From positions 1 to 64,000 of the forward strand of contig CAZISM010000008.1 in assembly GCA_964541895.1 (NCBI GenBank): 64,000 bases of DNA, written 5' to 3'. The DNA comes from CAZISM01 sp964541895 (GTDB lineage: Bacteria > Zhuqueibacterota > Zhuqueibacteria > Residuimicrobiales > Residuimicrobiaceae). Every line of letters begins with the position of its first letter. Position 1 is the first letter of the stretch. Under the pieces are notes generated by a model that had not been told where the DNA came from, made no database searches, and saw only the letters and a list, made by a program, of their open reading frames with translations. Shown here in pieces: positions 7,170 through 16,400 of this stretch. Position numbers and translations under genes: made by a program.

Positions 7170-8507
7170 ATGCGTGTTTTGTTAATACAACCGCCCATTG
7201 AAGACTTTTATACGACACCGATCCGGTTCTATCCCCTGGGCCTGCTGTATGTGGCTGCGATCCTGCAGGATCGCGGTCACGAGGTGGGGGTTCTGGACAG
7301 CCTGACGCCGTTTCGCAAGCGGCAGCGGCAGGTGCCGGCGGATTTGCGCGCCCTGCTGCCGCTGTTTCAGGATCGCCCCCTGCTTTTTAAACATTACTAC
7401 CATTTCGGTTTGCATGAGGAAGAGCTCCTGGCGGCTGTGCGCCGCTGGCAGCCTGACCTGATCGGCTGGTCCTCCCTCTTTACAGCCTATTTCGATCAGG
7501 TGGAAACGCTGGTCCGTCGTACTCATGAAGAGCTGGGCCTGCCGCAGTTTATCGGCGGCCACCACGCTTCCGCCTTTGCCGGGCAGATCCGGGAACGTTT
7601 GCCGTTTCTGAATGCCGTTTTGACCGGCCCGGCCGAGTCTTCGCTCCCCGGCTATATGGCGCGCTGGGATGGCGGCGATGAAGATCCGGTTGAATGGCGT
7701 TCGCTGGTGCCTGCGCACGGGCTGCTGTCCGGGCCAGACTATCGCATCGCTAAAAAAAATTACGTTTCCATGACAGCCAGCCGGGGTTGCCCGTTTCGTT
7801 GCGATTTTTGCAGCATTCATGCCCTTTTCGGCACGCGCATCGAATATCGGCCGGTGCAGGCGGTCCTGGACGAAATGCGCTGGAATTATCAGCACAAGCA
7901 GGTGCGGATTTTTAATTTTGAAGACGATAATCTGGCCTGGAAGAGAGCGTGGTTTCTGGAGTTTCTGCGTGCGGTGCAGTCTGACCCGGTGCTGCAGGGC
8001 ATTGAGCTGACCGCCATGAACGGACTGTGCCATGCTACCCTGGACGCGCAAGTGCTCGAACAGATGCGGCTGGCCGGCTTTTCTTCGCTGAATCTCTCTT
8101 TTGTCAGCAACGATATAGACATCCGGCGCCGCTATCACCGCCCGGCGCACCACGAATTTGCCGAGATTGTGAAGCAGGCGCAGCGGCTGGGATTTTTTAT
8201 CACCGCCTATGTCATCATCGGTCTGCCCGAGCAGACTGATGCCGAGATCAGGGCCGGCATCGACTATTTGCTGGACTTGGGTGTGCTGGTCGGACCCTCT
8301 GTTTTTTACATCCCGCCGGCCAGTCCGCTGTATGAACGCCTGGCGCTGCCTGAGCAGCTACGGCAAAACTGGCGTCTCTATCGCTCGTCCGCCTTTGCTG
8401 TGGAGACCCCTCATTTGACGCGTGTGCAACTGGTGGAGCTGTTCCAGTACGCCAGAGAGCGGAACCTGCAGGCGCGAAAACCTGCCATCGAATATCCGGA
8501 GAAATGA
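7170..8507 (+). CDS. B12-binding-domain radical SAM protein
   Basis: 445 aa. Residues 1 to about 150 form a cobalamin-binding-like Rossmann domain (LLIQPPIEDFYTTP, YPLGLLYVAAILQ). The radical SAM core follows with Cys207-x3-Cys211-x2-Cys214 (RGCPFRCDFC), which holds the 4Fe-4S cluster. Later motifs include FNFEDDNL and the glycine-rich VIIGLPEQTDAEI. Such proteins usually do methylation or other radical chemistry on unactivated carbon; subgroup and substrate cannot be told. The N-terminal domain lacks an obvious DxHxxG, so base-off cobalamin binding is uncertain. The stop overlaps nothing, but the SpoU methyltransferase begins 1 nt later, so they are co-transcribed. No convincing ribosome site precedes the ATG. 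Confidence 0.87.
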   Translation: MRVLLIQPPIEDFYTTPIRFYPLGLLYVAAILQDRGHEVGVLDSLTPFRKRQRQVPADLRALLPLFQDRPLLFKHYYHFGLHEEELLAAVRRWQPDLIGWSSLFTAYFDQVETLVRRTHEELGLPQFIGGHHASAFAGQIRERLPFLNAVLTGPAESSLPGYMARWDGGDEDPVEWRSLVPAHGLLSGPDYRIAKKNYVSMTASRGCPFRCDFCSIHALFGTRIEYRPVQAVLDEMRWNYQHKQVRIFNFEDDNLAWKRAWFLEFLRAVQSDPVLQGIELTAMNGLCHATLDAQVLEQMRLAGFSSLNLSFVSNDIDIRRRYHRPAHHEFAEIVKQAQRLGFFITAYVIIGLPEQTDAEIRAGIDYLLDLGVLVGPSVFYIPPASPLYERLALPEQLRQNWRLYRSSAFAVETPHLTRVQLVELFQYARERNLQARKPAIEYPEK

Positions 8508-8508
8508 A

Positions 8509-9066
8509 ATGCGGAAATTGAGTTTTGACGAGTTGCAGAGATCGCGGGAAGAAGCGGCAAGCCGGCCGTCCCATGTCAAAATGCCGCTGTCGATTTTGTG
8601 CGACGATATCCGCAGCCTGCATAACGTGGGAGCCATTTTTCGGACGGCGGACGGCGTGGCGCTGCAGCACCTCTATCTGTGCGGCATCACCGGCACGCCG
8701 CCGCGCAGCGAGATTCGCAAAACCAGCCTGGGTGCGGAAGAGACCGTGGCCTGGTCCTATCACCCGGACGCCGTGGCGCTGGTCAAAACGCTGCGGCAGC
8801 AGGGACAAACCATTGCTGTGCTGGAACAGACCGACACCAGTATCGACTATCGTCAGGCCGACTATTGCTTTCCCATGACTCTGATTATCGGCCACGAATA
8901 CAACGGCGTGCGTGACGACCTCCTGGAGTGGGTCGACCTGGCCATTGATATCCCCATGCTGGGCAACAAACACTCCTTGAACGTGTCTGTGGCGTTTGCC
9001 GTGGCGGCCTATGAAATTCGGCGACAATGGGAAGAAAGTGACAAAAAACAGTGTTTTATCGTCTAG
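8509..9066 (+). CDS. SpoU/TrmH family RNA 2'-O-methyltransferase
   Basis: 185 aa SPOUT-class enzyme that methylates ribose 2'-OH in tRNA or rRNA with SAM. Motif 1 is LHNVGAIFRTADG with the conserved Asn and Arg; motif 2 is IIGHEYNGVRDDL; motif 3 is HSLNVSVAFAVAAYE, which makes the trefoil-knot SAM site. Length suits a minimal SpoU without an N-terminal RNA-binding domain. The start at 8509 follows immediately after the stop of the radical SAM gene (TGA, one A, then ATG). The specific RNA target (TrmH Gm18, TrmL or other) is not decidable from motifs alone. Confidence 0.9.
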   Translation: MRKLSFDELQRSREEAASRPSHVKMPLSILCDDIRSLHNVGAIFRTADGVALQHLYLCGITGTPPRSEIRKTSLGAEETVAWSYHPDAVALVKTLRQQGQTIAVLEQTDTSIDYRQADYCFPMTLIIGHEYNGVRDDLLEWVDLAIDIPMLGNKHSLNVSVAFAVAAYEIRRQWEESDKKQCFIV

Positions 9067-9105
9067 CCTTATTCCATGCACATTATTAACAGGTGTGGAG
9101 GAGAT

Positions 9106-9309
9106 GTGTTAACCCAAATAAAGGAGCGGTGGACGCAAGCCGGCCGATTCGGCAAGCGGGGCTTTATCTATATGGCGATCAGCCTGGCCGGCCTGGTGTA
9201 TGAACTGGTCTGGGATGATCCTGTCAAATGGTTTGCGGTGATTATCTGGTTGATCATATTGGGTTTGGGTATTTATCTTCTCCTCTTTATGAAAGACGCG
9301 CCACGGTGA
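9106..9309 (+). CDS. Small two-helix membrane protein, unknown function
   Basis: 67 aa from a GTG at 9106 that has GGAGGA just upstream; an in-frame ATG at 9076 has no ribosome site but cannot be excluded. A basic N-terminal stretch (KERWTQAGRFGKRGF) is followed by two hydrophobic segments (IYMAISLAGLVYELVW and FAVIIWLIILGLGIYLLLF) and a short charged tail, so it should sit in the inner membrane. I do not recognise a family. Its stop codon overlaps the GTG start of the next gene (GTGA), suggesting coupling with the M1 peptidase. Confidence 0.6.
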   Translation: MLTQIKERWTQAGRFGKRGFIYMAISLAGLVYELVWDDPVKWFAVIIWLIILGLGIYLLLFMKDAPR

Positions 9310-11276
9310 CACGAATAAGGCAAACGATGGTGTGGCTGCTGCTGGGATTCGGCCTGGTATGGGCACAGGGCAAAGAACATGGTCCGGGCGGTACCATCCA
9401 GCCGCTGCGCCGGTTCGCAACGGTCAATCCGATCGATGTGCTCTCTTATGATGCGGCGTTGAGGCTGTCGCCAACCGCGCAGGATCTCGCCGGCCAGGTA
9501 CATATCCGATTGCGGGTGGTGGAACCAGCCAATTTTTTTTACCTGGATCTGGTGCGCATGCAGGTGGACTCTGTGGTCAGCTCGGAACCGAGCCTGACAT
9601 TCAAGTACGCCGATGACCGGCTCCAGTTTGTCTCTGCAGGCACAATAGCGACCACTGACACTATCGCAATGACCATCTATTATCAGGGCCGGCCGGGCAA
9701 CGATGGCTTTGGCGGCATGTTTTTTACCGGCCGGTTTGCTTTTACCGTGGGCCAGGGCATCAACACCGATCCGCCCTCCATGACCAGGTACTGGCTGCCC
9801 TGTCATGACGAACCCTTTGACAAAGCGTTGTGGTCGGTAAAGATCACAGTGCCCAGGAATATGATGGCCGTCGCCAACGGTCGGCTGCGCGATGTTTACG
9901 ATGACCACCAGTCGCTGACCTTTTCCTGGCAGGAACGCGATCCTGTTTCGTCCTATCTGATGGCGATCGCAGTGGGCGATTTTGCCACCTGGCAGGACAG
10001 CGTCCGTTCCATGAGCGGAAAAACAATCCCGCTGCATTACTATGTATACCTCGAGCATCTCGACCAGGCCCGGCAGGATTGGCGGCAGGTCGGTGAAATG
10101 ATCACCTTTTTTGAATCCAGGTTTGGTCCCTATCCATTGCAGAGTTATGGCATGGTCGAATTGCCCATGCGCGGCGCCATGGAACACCAGACCATGACCG
10201 CTTTTGCCGGAGCGATGGTGACCGGGACGGGGCAGTACGAACACATTGTGGCCCACGAGTTGGCGCATCAGTGGTGGGGGGACTGGGTGACGGTGGCTGA
10301 CTGGCGGGATATCTGGCTGAATGAGGGATTTGCTTCGTACGCGGAAGCGCTCTGGCAGGAGCATTTGAATGGCGCTTCCAGGCTGCAGAGCTATATGGAA
10401 GAGTTTCGTTCCACCTATCTGCAGGAGATAGGGCGCTACGGTTCGTTCGCCGTGTATGATCCCAAATACAGTTGGGGCGGCACGGTGTATGAAAAAGGGG
10501 CCTGGGTGTTGCATATGCTGCGGTTTCTGCTGGGCGATGCCAAATTTTTCGCCACCCTGCAAGAGTATGGGCAAAGGCACAGCTACGGTTCGGTAATAAC
10601 CGAAGATTTTGTCATGACGGCTGAAGCGGTCAGCGGCCAGGATCTGACCTGGTTTTTCAAACAGTGGATTTATGATGCCGGCCTGCCAGAGTGGGAGGCC
10701 CGCTGGCAGTCGGAGCAGATTGCACCGTCGCAGTACCGGCTGGAAGTGGTGGTCGAGCAGAAGCAGCAAAAGGCGCCGCTGTTTCGCACCCCGGTGGAGG
10801 TGCTGCTCCAGTTCATGGACCGGACAGAGCTCGACACGTTATGGATACAAAATCAGTCGGAACGCTTTACCTGGAACACCACCAGCCAGCCGCTCGGAGT
10901 GACGCTGGATCCGCACGGTTGGGTTTTGAAAAAATTGAATATCAACGGTGTGGCGCTGCCGCCGGGTTTGCAGCCGGGCGTAACCGGCGTGACCGAGAGC
11001 TATCCCAATCCCTTTGCATCCGACCGACAGGAGCATCTGCGCTGGTTGCTGCAGGTGGTGAACCGGGAGGCGCCGATCCCGGTGCGCTTTGTCATCCATG
11101 ATGTAACAGGCAAACGGGTGCGCACGGTCTATGATAAAAAATGCACCCCGGGCCTGTACACCGTTACCTGGGATGGCTGTAACGAACAGAACCAGCGCGT
11201 GGCTGCCGGTGTCTATATGTGCCGCGTTCGCATCGGCCGCGAAGAGTATAGCAGAAAAATAACGATAATCAGATAA
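9306..11276 (+). CDS. Secreted M1 family metallopeptidase with C-terminal sorting-type domain
   Basis: 656 aa from a GTG at 9306, which overlaps the preceding stop and gives a good signal peptide (VTRIRQTMVWLLLGFGLVWAQG). After an N-terminal beta domain, GAMEHQTM replaces the classic GxMEN exopeptidase motif. The zinc site is HELAHQWWGD starting at His317, with the second Glu in WLNEGFASYAE. The M1 domain ends about residue 540. The last 90 residues carry SYPNPF and a FlgD-like Ig fold (GLYTVTWDG, GVYMCRV), which in FCB bacteria serves as an outer-membrane or secretion signal. It is probably an extracellular aminopeptidase. Co-transcribed with the small membrane protein; FabL follows 21 bp later. 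Confidence 0.93.
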   Translation: MTRIRQTMVWLLLGFGLVWAQGKEHGPGGTIQPLRRFATVNPIDVLSYDAALRLSPTAQDLAGQVHIRLRVVEPANFFYLDLVRMQVDSVVSSEPSLTFKYADDRLQFVSAGTIATTDTIAMTIYYQGRPGNDGFGGMFFTGRFAFTVGQGINTDPPSMTRYWLPCHDEPFDKALWSVKITVPRNMMAVANGRLRDVYDDHQSLTFSWQERDPVSSYLMAIAVGDFATWQDSVRSMSGKTIPLHYYVYLEHLDQARQDWRQVGEMITFFESRFGPYPLQSYGMVELPMRGAMEHQTMTAFAGAMVTGTGQYEHIVAHELAHQWWGDWVTVADWRDIWLNEGFASYAEALWQEHLNGASRLQSYMEEFRSTYLQEIGRYGSFAVYDPKYSWGGTVYEKGAWVLHMLRFLLGDAKFFATLQEYGQRHSYGSVITEDFVMTAEAVSGQDLTWFFKQWIYDAGLPEWEARWQSEQIAPSQYRLEVVVEQKQQKAPLFRTPVEVLLQFMDRTELDTLWIQNQSERFTWNTTSQPLGVTLDPHGWVLKKLNINGVALPPGLQPGVTGVTESYPNPFASDRQEHLRWLLQVVNREAPIPVRFVIHDVTGKRVRTVYDKKCTPGLYTVTWDGCNEQNQRVAAGVYMCRVRIGREEYSRKITIIR

Positions 11277-11297
11277 TACAAGAAATGGAGGATGAGC

Positions 11298-12065
11298 ATG
11301 GGATCGTTACATATCAATCTCAAAGGTAAAGTTGCGCTGGTCACCGGTGGTTCGCGCGGGATCGGCCGCGCCATCGCTGTCCGGCTGGCCGAGGCCGGCG
11401 CGGATGTGGCCATCAATTATCTGCGGCAGCGAACAGCGGCGGAAGAGACGCTGGAGGCTATTCGCGCCCATGGCAGTCGGGCTCTGGCCATTCGCGCCAA
11501 CGTGGGCGAGCATGAAAACATCCACACCATGATCGAAGAGATTAAAAGTGAATTCGGCCGGTTGGATATTCTGATCAGCAACGCCGCTTCCGGTGTTTTA
11601 AAGCCGGCGTTAGAGTTAACGGAAAAGCACTGGCATTGGACCATGGACATCAACGCCGGCACCCTGCTGCCGTTGACGCAGCATGCGATTCCGCTGATGT
11701 CTGCGGAGGGCGGTCACATCATCGCGGTCTCCAGCCTTGGTTCTATCCGCGCCATTCCCAACTATGCAGCGGTCGGCGCCTCGAAAGCGGCGCTGGAGTC
11801 GTTGATCCGCCATCTCGCTCTGGAGTTGGCGCCGAAAAAAATCAGCGTCAATGCCGTGTCCGCCGGCGTAGTGGATACCGATGCGCTCAAGCATTTTCCC
11901 AATCGGGATGACATGCTGAATCATTCTGCAGACCGAACCCCCACCGGCAGGTTGACCGAGCCGGAGGATGTCGCCAACGTGGTGCTGTTCCTGGTGAGCG
12001 GCATGGCGCAACAGATTCAGGGACAAACGATTGTGATCGACGGCGGCTATTCCATAATGGGGTGA
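11298..12065 (+). CDS. fabL: Enoyl-[acyl-carrier-protein] reductase, FabL type
   Basis: 255 aa SDR-fold enzyme that reduces trans-2-enoyl-ACP with NADPH in the last step of each fatty-acid elongation cycle. ALVTGGSRGIGRAIA binds the cofactor. The active site reads Tyr156-x6-Lys163 (YAAVGASK), the enoyl-reductase spacing rather than the Tyr-x3-Lys of FabG. NAASGVLKPALEL, HWHWTMDINA, SSLGSIR and VDTDALKHFPNRDD are close matches to Bacillus subtilis FabL. The start at 11298 is preferred because GGAGG lies 7 nt before it; an ATG at 11292 is too close. No other fab gene is adjacent. FabL is usually reported as triclosan-tolerant relative to FabI. Confidence 0.88.
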   Translation: MGSLHINLKGKVALVTGGSRGIGRAIAVRLAEAGADVAINYLRQRTAAEETLEAIRAHGSRALAIRANVGEHENIHTMIEEIKSEFGRLDILISNAASGVLKPALELTEKHWHWTMDINAGTLLPLTQHAIPLMSAEGGHIIAVSSLGSIRAIPNYAAVGASKAALESLIRHLALELAPKKISVNAVSAGVVDTDALKHFPNRDDMLNHSADRTPTGRLTEPEDVANVVLFLVSGMAQQIQGQTIVIDGGYSIMG

Positions 12066-12097
12066 TGGTTTGAGGAGCGTCGACAGGAGAGAGTGAT

Positions 12098-12652
12098 ATG
12101 CTGTTCTGGAAAATCGCTTTTGCGGCCGTACTGGCGGGGATTGCTTTGGCGATTTGGCTGCCGCGTTCGCGGCGGCTGGCCGGCCGGCCTGGTATGGTGC
12201 TGGCCGGCGTGGTGGCGCTATTGAGTCTGTGGGCCATTCATTTCGAATCCCGACAGATCTCGCTCGTTATGCAAAAGCGTGGCTGGCCGCGCGCGGAGGC
12301 CATTGTGGATTCGACGCGCGTGCTGGGCAAAAGAGCGTTCCGGCCGCAGGTGTACTATCACTATTCCGTGCAGGAGGTTGAGTATCAGGGGGTCTCGGAT
12401 CTGCATATGCCCGGTTTCGGCGGCCGGCTTAACCGCCTGGATTCGGCGGAGAAAATGGCTGCCGAGCATCAGCCGGGTCATCGACTGCAAATCTATTATA
12501 ATCCAAACCGTCCGCAAGAATCGCTGCTGACGGTGGTGCCCTCGTTTGCCGCCTTTATCAAAATGGCTAGTGTCTGGCTGTTGCTGGTCAGTGCTACGGC
12601 GCTTTTGTTGTCGCCCTGGTTGGGGGCCGGTGTGACAAAAGCAGAGCGCTAG
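12098..12652 (+). CDS. DUF3592 membrane protein
   Basis: 184 aa with hydrophobic segments at about 3-20, 34-48 and 155-175. Between them is a soluble beta domain (RAEAIVDSTRVLGKR, PQVYYHYSVQEVEYQG, GHRLQIYYNPNRPQES) that matches DUF3592, an extracytoplasmic domain of unknown function. AGGAGAGAG stands in front of the ATG. It ends 3 nt before the stop of the convergent DUF1080 gene and there is no terminator between them, so opposing transcripts overlap. Confidence 0.75.
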   Translation: MLFWKIAFAAVLAGIALAIWLPRSRRLAGRPGMVLAGVVALLSLWAIHFESRQISLVMQKRGWPRAEAIVDSTRVLGKRAFRPQVYYHYSVQEVEYQGVSDLHMPGFGGRLNRLDSAEKMAAEHQPGHRLQIYYNPNRPQESLLTVVPSFAAFIKMASVWLLLVSATALLLSPWLGAGVTKAER

Positions 12653-12655
12653 CTG

Positions 12656-13384
12656 TCAGGGCAATTCGCGGACAAGAATATTTCTGAACTCTATGGGTGA
12701 GCCTTCGGATTCCAGGCACCAGTATCCTGAGGCCGGTTGACAGCCGGTCCCGCCGGACACCTCCTCGCCGTTAACCCACAAGCGCACCTCGCCGTTGATA
12801 CAGCGAACGTAGTATCGGTTCCAGGAACCGGCCCCTTTGCTTAATTGTTTTCGCGGAAAGCTGCGCGAGCCGTTGGGTGAGGTGGGTGGAAACGGCTGCA
12901 TTTTTGATTTTCCCACGGCAAACACATCGCCGTTAGTGGTAAACCAGTCCCCTTTTTTGCCCGTGCGCTTGCTGTATTGTTCAGAATAGCCGTGGTCCAA
13001 AATCTGGACCTCGATGCCCTGTGACGGCAGCACATCGGGTTTCAAATCAGCCAGTGCCTCGGCGCTCACCCAGACAAACACGCCGGAATTCCCCGCCGCT
13101 TTGAGATGTCGCCATTCCAGCATCAGTTCAAAGTTGGTATACATTTTTTGTGTGCGCATAACGCCGATCGGCCGGCCGGAACAGAGCAGAACCTCTTTTT
13201 GCCATGTCCAGGTATCGGCGGCGCCGTTCACCGGCGCAAAATCATCGGCGGTCAGAATGCGCCAGCCCGGCTCCCGGCTGTCGATAACAGCCTGCAGCTT
13301 TTTCTCTTTGGCCGGCAGGGAATTGATGACGAAGAACAGCGCACAGGCGATGAGGCACCATCGGGTAGCGCGGCTAGATTTCAT
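12656..13384 (-). CDS. Secreted DUF1080 protein, second copy
   Basis: 242 aa with signal peptide (MKSSRATRWCLIACALFFVIN). The start at 13384 has AGGAG 6 nt upstream. It is one DUF1080 domain: WRILTADDFAPVNG, YTNFELMLEWRHLKAAGNSGVFVWV, QGIEVQILDHGYSE and a NILVREL end strand. Compared with the 336-aa DUF1080 protein at 1680 it lacks the N-terminal extra domain. The known family hydrolyses 3-keto sugar glycosides or binds carbohydrate. It lies downstream of alpha-glucan phosphorylase on the same strand (70 bp), though functional linkage is only suggested. Confidence 0.85.
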   Translation of the reverse strand: MKSSRATRWCLIACALFFVINSLPAKEKKLQAVIDSREPGWRILTADDFAPVNGAADTWTWQKEVLLCSGRPIGVMRTQKMYTNFELMLEWRHLKAAGNSGVFVWVSAEALADLKPDVLPSQGIEVQILDHGYSEQYSKRTGKKGDWFTTNGDVFAVGKSKMQPFPPTSPNGSRSFPRKQLSKGAGSWNRYYVRCINGEVRLWVNGEEVSGGTGCQPASGYWCLESEGSPIEFRNILVRELP

Positions 13385-13454
13385 GGACAGCTCCTGAGCT
13401 TTAGGGCGACAGCGGCGATCGGCAAACCGGCCTGGATTGAACAAAGAGGCGTCG

Positions 13455-16013
13455 CTACTCCTGAAACCATTTGATCAAACCCGTTTCATGCTGGAAGGCG
13501 ATGTCGGCATGATGGGGTGTTATACGTACGGAAAAGCCCTGCTGACCGGTCTGTTCGCAAGGCAACGCGGTCTTGAACCAGTAAACGTTGTTGGCGGCTT
13601 TTTTCTCGATCTCCATGGTCTGGGCCTTGCCGCGAATGATGAGACCGTCGGCATTGAGCGGGCCGTAGAACACCTGCACATCAAGTTCTTCGGGTTTAAA
13701 GCCGTCGAGATTCACCTGTGCCTTGACCTCATAGCTCTGGCCGACTTTGAGGTAAGCGCCGTCAGCAGCTTCGACGCTGATGATCTGGAGGCGCGACCAG
13801 TTTTGTCGGACCCGTTCTTTCCACTTGGCCAGGGCCTTGGCCGCCTGCAGCTGATCTGCGGTAAACCGGTTCCAGCGTTTCACCGCAGGTCCGTAATATT
13901 TTTCATAATATTCCGCCACCATGCGATTGGTGTTGTACACCGGGCTGTTGCGTTGAATGCTGCTTTTCATAACGCGTATCCACTCCCGCGGCAGGCCGGT
14001 GCCGCCGGAATAGAACAGCGGCACCACATCATGCTCGAGGGCATGATAGAGCGCATCGGCTTCGTACTTGTCCTGATCTTCGTTTCTGGCATACTCTTCG
14101 CCGCGACCGATGGACCAGCCCAGGGTGTTGCGGAACGCTTCATCCCACCAACCGTCGAGCACGCTGAGATTGATGGCGCCGTTGACCGCCGCTTTCATGC
14201 CGCTGGTGCCGCTGGCTTCGCGCGGGCGACGCGGGTTGTTGAGCCAGACGTCGACGCCCTGCAGCATGTTGGCCGCCACTTCCATGTCATAGTCTTCCAG
14301 GAAGACGATGTGCGACCTGAATTCTTCGCTGCGGATCAGACCGATGATGTCGCGGATGATGGCCTTGCCCACATTATCGCGCGGATGGGCTTTGCCGGCG
14401 ATGATGATCTGAACCGGGCACTCTTTGTTGTTGACGATTTTATTCAGCCGTTGCAGATCATAGAACAGCAGTTTGGCGCGTTTATATTCGGCAAAGCGTC
14501 TGGCAAAGCCGATGGTCAGCGCTTCGGGATCCAGAACCTCTTCGGCAGCGGCGATGTCGCTGGGATTGGCGCCGGCATTCTCCAGCTGGCGGCGCAGCTG
14601 TTTGCGGGCATAGGCCACCAGGCGTTCGCGGCGGCGCTCGTGGGTTCGCCACAGCTCTTCATCCGGAATGGTCTGAACCCTGTCCCAGACGCTGGTGTTG
14701 GCCGGTTCATCGATCCAGCGCGGGCCCAGGTAGCGGCCGTACAGCTCCGCCATGTCGGCCGAAATCCAGGTGGGAATATGGATGCCGTTGGTAACATGGC
14801 CGATGGGCACTTCATCCTCCGGCAGTTCCGGCCAGAGATAGTTCCACATTTTGCGGGCCACTTTACCGTGCAACCGGCTGACGCCATTGATACCGCCGGA
14901 CATCTGAATGGCAAAGATAGCCATGTTGAACTTGCCGCCGGTTTCCGCTCTGTGCACTCCGCCCAGACTGTGGAAATCATGCTGGGTCATATTGAGGCCG
15001 GCGTAATAGTCGCCCAGGTACGAGTCGAGCAAGTGAGGTTCGAATTCGTCGATACCGGCGGGCACAGGGGTGTGGCTGGTAAAGACGTTGCTGCTGCGCG
15101 TCGCTTCCACCGCTTCATTAAAGGATGTTTTAAATTCTTTCATGAGAATGCGCGCCCGCTCCAGAGCCATAAAAGCGGAGTGCCCTTCGTTCATATGGCA
15201 CACCTGCGGCCGAATCCCCAGGGTCTCGAGAGCGCGCAAACCGCCGATGCCCAGAACGATTTCCTGTTTAATGCGCATTTCGGTGTCGCCGCCATAGAGC
15301 TGATCGGTGATGTCCTGATCTTTTTGCAGGTTCTCCTCAACGTTGGTGTCGAGCAGATAGAGAGGCACCCGCCCCACCTGCGCTTGCCAGATCTGGGCTT
15401 TCACCTCACGTCCCTGCATCTGCACTGAAATCATCATGGGCGCTCCGGTTGCATCGAGCAGCCGTTTGATGGGCATATTGTAAAAATCGTTATCGACGTA
15501 GGATTCCTGCTGCCAGCCGTCTTTGGAGAGATATTGGTTAAAATAGCCCTGTTGATAGAGCAGGCCGACGGCTACCAGGGGCACGCCGAGATCGCTGGCT
15601 GCTTTCAGATGGTCCGCGGCCAGTACGCCCAGGCCTCCGGAATAGGTGGGAATGCCTTCGGTGATGCCATATTCCATGGAAAAATAGGCGATTCTGAAAT
15701 CAGCGTTGCTGCCGTATTTTTCCTGGAACCAGGTCTTGCGTTTAAGATAATCATCCAGTTTTTGTTTGGCGCGGTGGAGGTGAGAAACAAAGCCCTCATC
15801 CTTGGCGCGGATTTCCAGCCGCTTCTGATCGATGCTGCCCAGCAGGCGGATGGGATCGTGCCCGGTCTGTTCCCATAAATCGCGATCCAGACGTTGAAAC
15901 AGATTGCGAATTTCATGGTTCCAGGTCCAGTACAGGTTATAGGCTAATTCGTGCAGACAGGCCAATTCGGTTGGTAACGAAGGGACGACTTTGAACGTGC
16001 GGACATTGTACAT
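13455..16013 (-). CDS. glgP: Alpha-glucan (glycogen) phosphorylase, GT35
   Basis: 852 aa, cytoplasmic, of the thermophile/Mycobacterium-type phosphorylase (TIGR02094-like) with the N-terminal DUF3417 region (LPTELACLHELAYNLYWTWN). The enzyme releases glucose-1-phosphate from alpha-1,4-glucans using phosphate and PLP. Lys607 in EASGTSGMKAAVNG is the PLP lysine. Other signatures: AYFSMEYGITEGIPTYSGGLG (split by me), CHMNEGHSAF, HTPVPAGIDEF and IIAGKAHPRD. The start at 16013 has GAGGTG 8 nt upstream; a longer in-frame start at 16076 would add a hydrophobic stretch but lacks a ribosome site. Because the active centre is intact, function is confident. Confidence 0.94.
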   Translation of the reverse strand: MYNVRTFKVVPSLPTELACLHELAYNLYWTWNHEIRNLFQRLDRDLWEQTGHDPIRLLGSIDQKRLEIRAKDEGFVSHLHRAKQKLDDYLKRKTWFQEKYGSNADFRIAYFSMEYGITEGIPTYSGGLGVLAADHLKAASDLGVPLVAVGLLYQQGYFNQYLSKDGWQQESYVDNDFYNMPIKRLLDATGAPMMISVQMQGREVKAQIWQAQVGRVPLYLLDTNVEENLQKDQDITDQLYGGDTEMRIKQEIVLGIGGLRALETLGIRPQVCHMNEGHSAFMALERARILMKEFKTSFNEAVEATRSSNVFTSHTPVPAGIDEFEPHLLDSYLGDYYAGLNMTQHDFHSLGGVHRAETGGKFNMAIFAIQMSGGINGVSRLHGKVARKMWNYLWPELPEDEVPIGHVTNGIHIPTWISADMAELYGRYLGPRWIDEPANTSVWDRVQTIPDEELWRTHERRRERLVAYARKQLRRQLENAGANPSDIAAAEEVLDPEALTIGFARRFAEYKRAKLLFYDLQRLNKIVNNKECPVQIIIAGKAHPRDNVGKAIIRDIIGLIRSEEFRSHIVFLEDYDMEVAANMLQGVDVWLNNPRRPREASGTSGMKAAVNGAINLSVLDGWWDEAFRNTLGWSIGRGEEYARNEDQDKYEADALYHALEHDVVPLFYSGGTGLPREWIRVMKSSIQRNSPVYNTNRMVAEYYEKYYGPAVKRWNRFTADQLQAAKALAKWKERVRQNWSRLQIISVEAADGAYLKVGQSYEVKAQVNLDGFKPEELDVQVFYGPLNADGLIIRGKAQTMEIEKKAANNVYWFKTALPCEQTGQQGFSVRITPHHADIAFQHETGLIKWFQE

Positions 16014-16400
16014 GTGAATGACACCTCTGGTTGGTAGCGTGACAACGGCAAGGATAAAAATAGGCAAAAATTGCATGACCTACAAGAAAATTTACTCGGC
16101 AGCTGGTCCGGTTACGTATTACTCTCTGGCATGCAAGTTGCAAAAAACAGTATAGGCCGTGGCAGTGCGGCCGCTAGCCAGGCATCAGCAAGCACGCATC
16201 GTTTTTCATCTCAGAATCTGCATCTTTAATAGATTAATAATTAATGAAATAGCGCATAGAGAACAAAAAGGAAAAATTTACGGATTTTGGCAAGGAGGTG
16301 AATGAGCAAAATAGTCGAGTACGATTCTGTATTGTACTGAGCACTCGTTTCAAGTAGAGACAAACCATACTCCATTTTACTTAATGTTCGGGAGGAAGTG
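16014..16400. other. 387-bp divergent intergenic region with a 12-codon leader ORF
   Basis: This region separates glgP (minus) from the secreted-protein cluster (plus). It is AT-rich and must contain both promoters, but no pair of hexamers is convincing. The clearest element is AAGGAGGTGA at 16292-16301 directly followed by ATG at 16302; the frame codes MSKIVEYDSVLY and stops at 16340, 60 bp before the secreted-protein start. A complete anti-SD match before such a short frame suggests a leader peptide. No tRNA or known riboswitch pattern was seen. Confidence 0.45.

Noticed and set aside
13437..15428. A 663-codon plus-strand open frame opposite glgP
   Set aside because: It is the mirror frame of a GC-rich conserved gene; its translation has no family resemblance, while the minus strand encodes a complete phosphorylase with a PLP lysine.
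16014..16400. Riboswitch (GEMM-like) before the secreted cluster
   Set aside because: A few matching letters (GACAAACC) but no conserved stems or tetraloop/receptor pattern.
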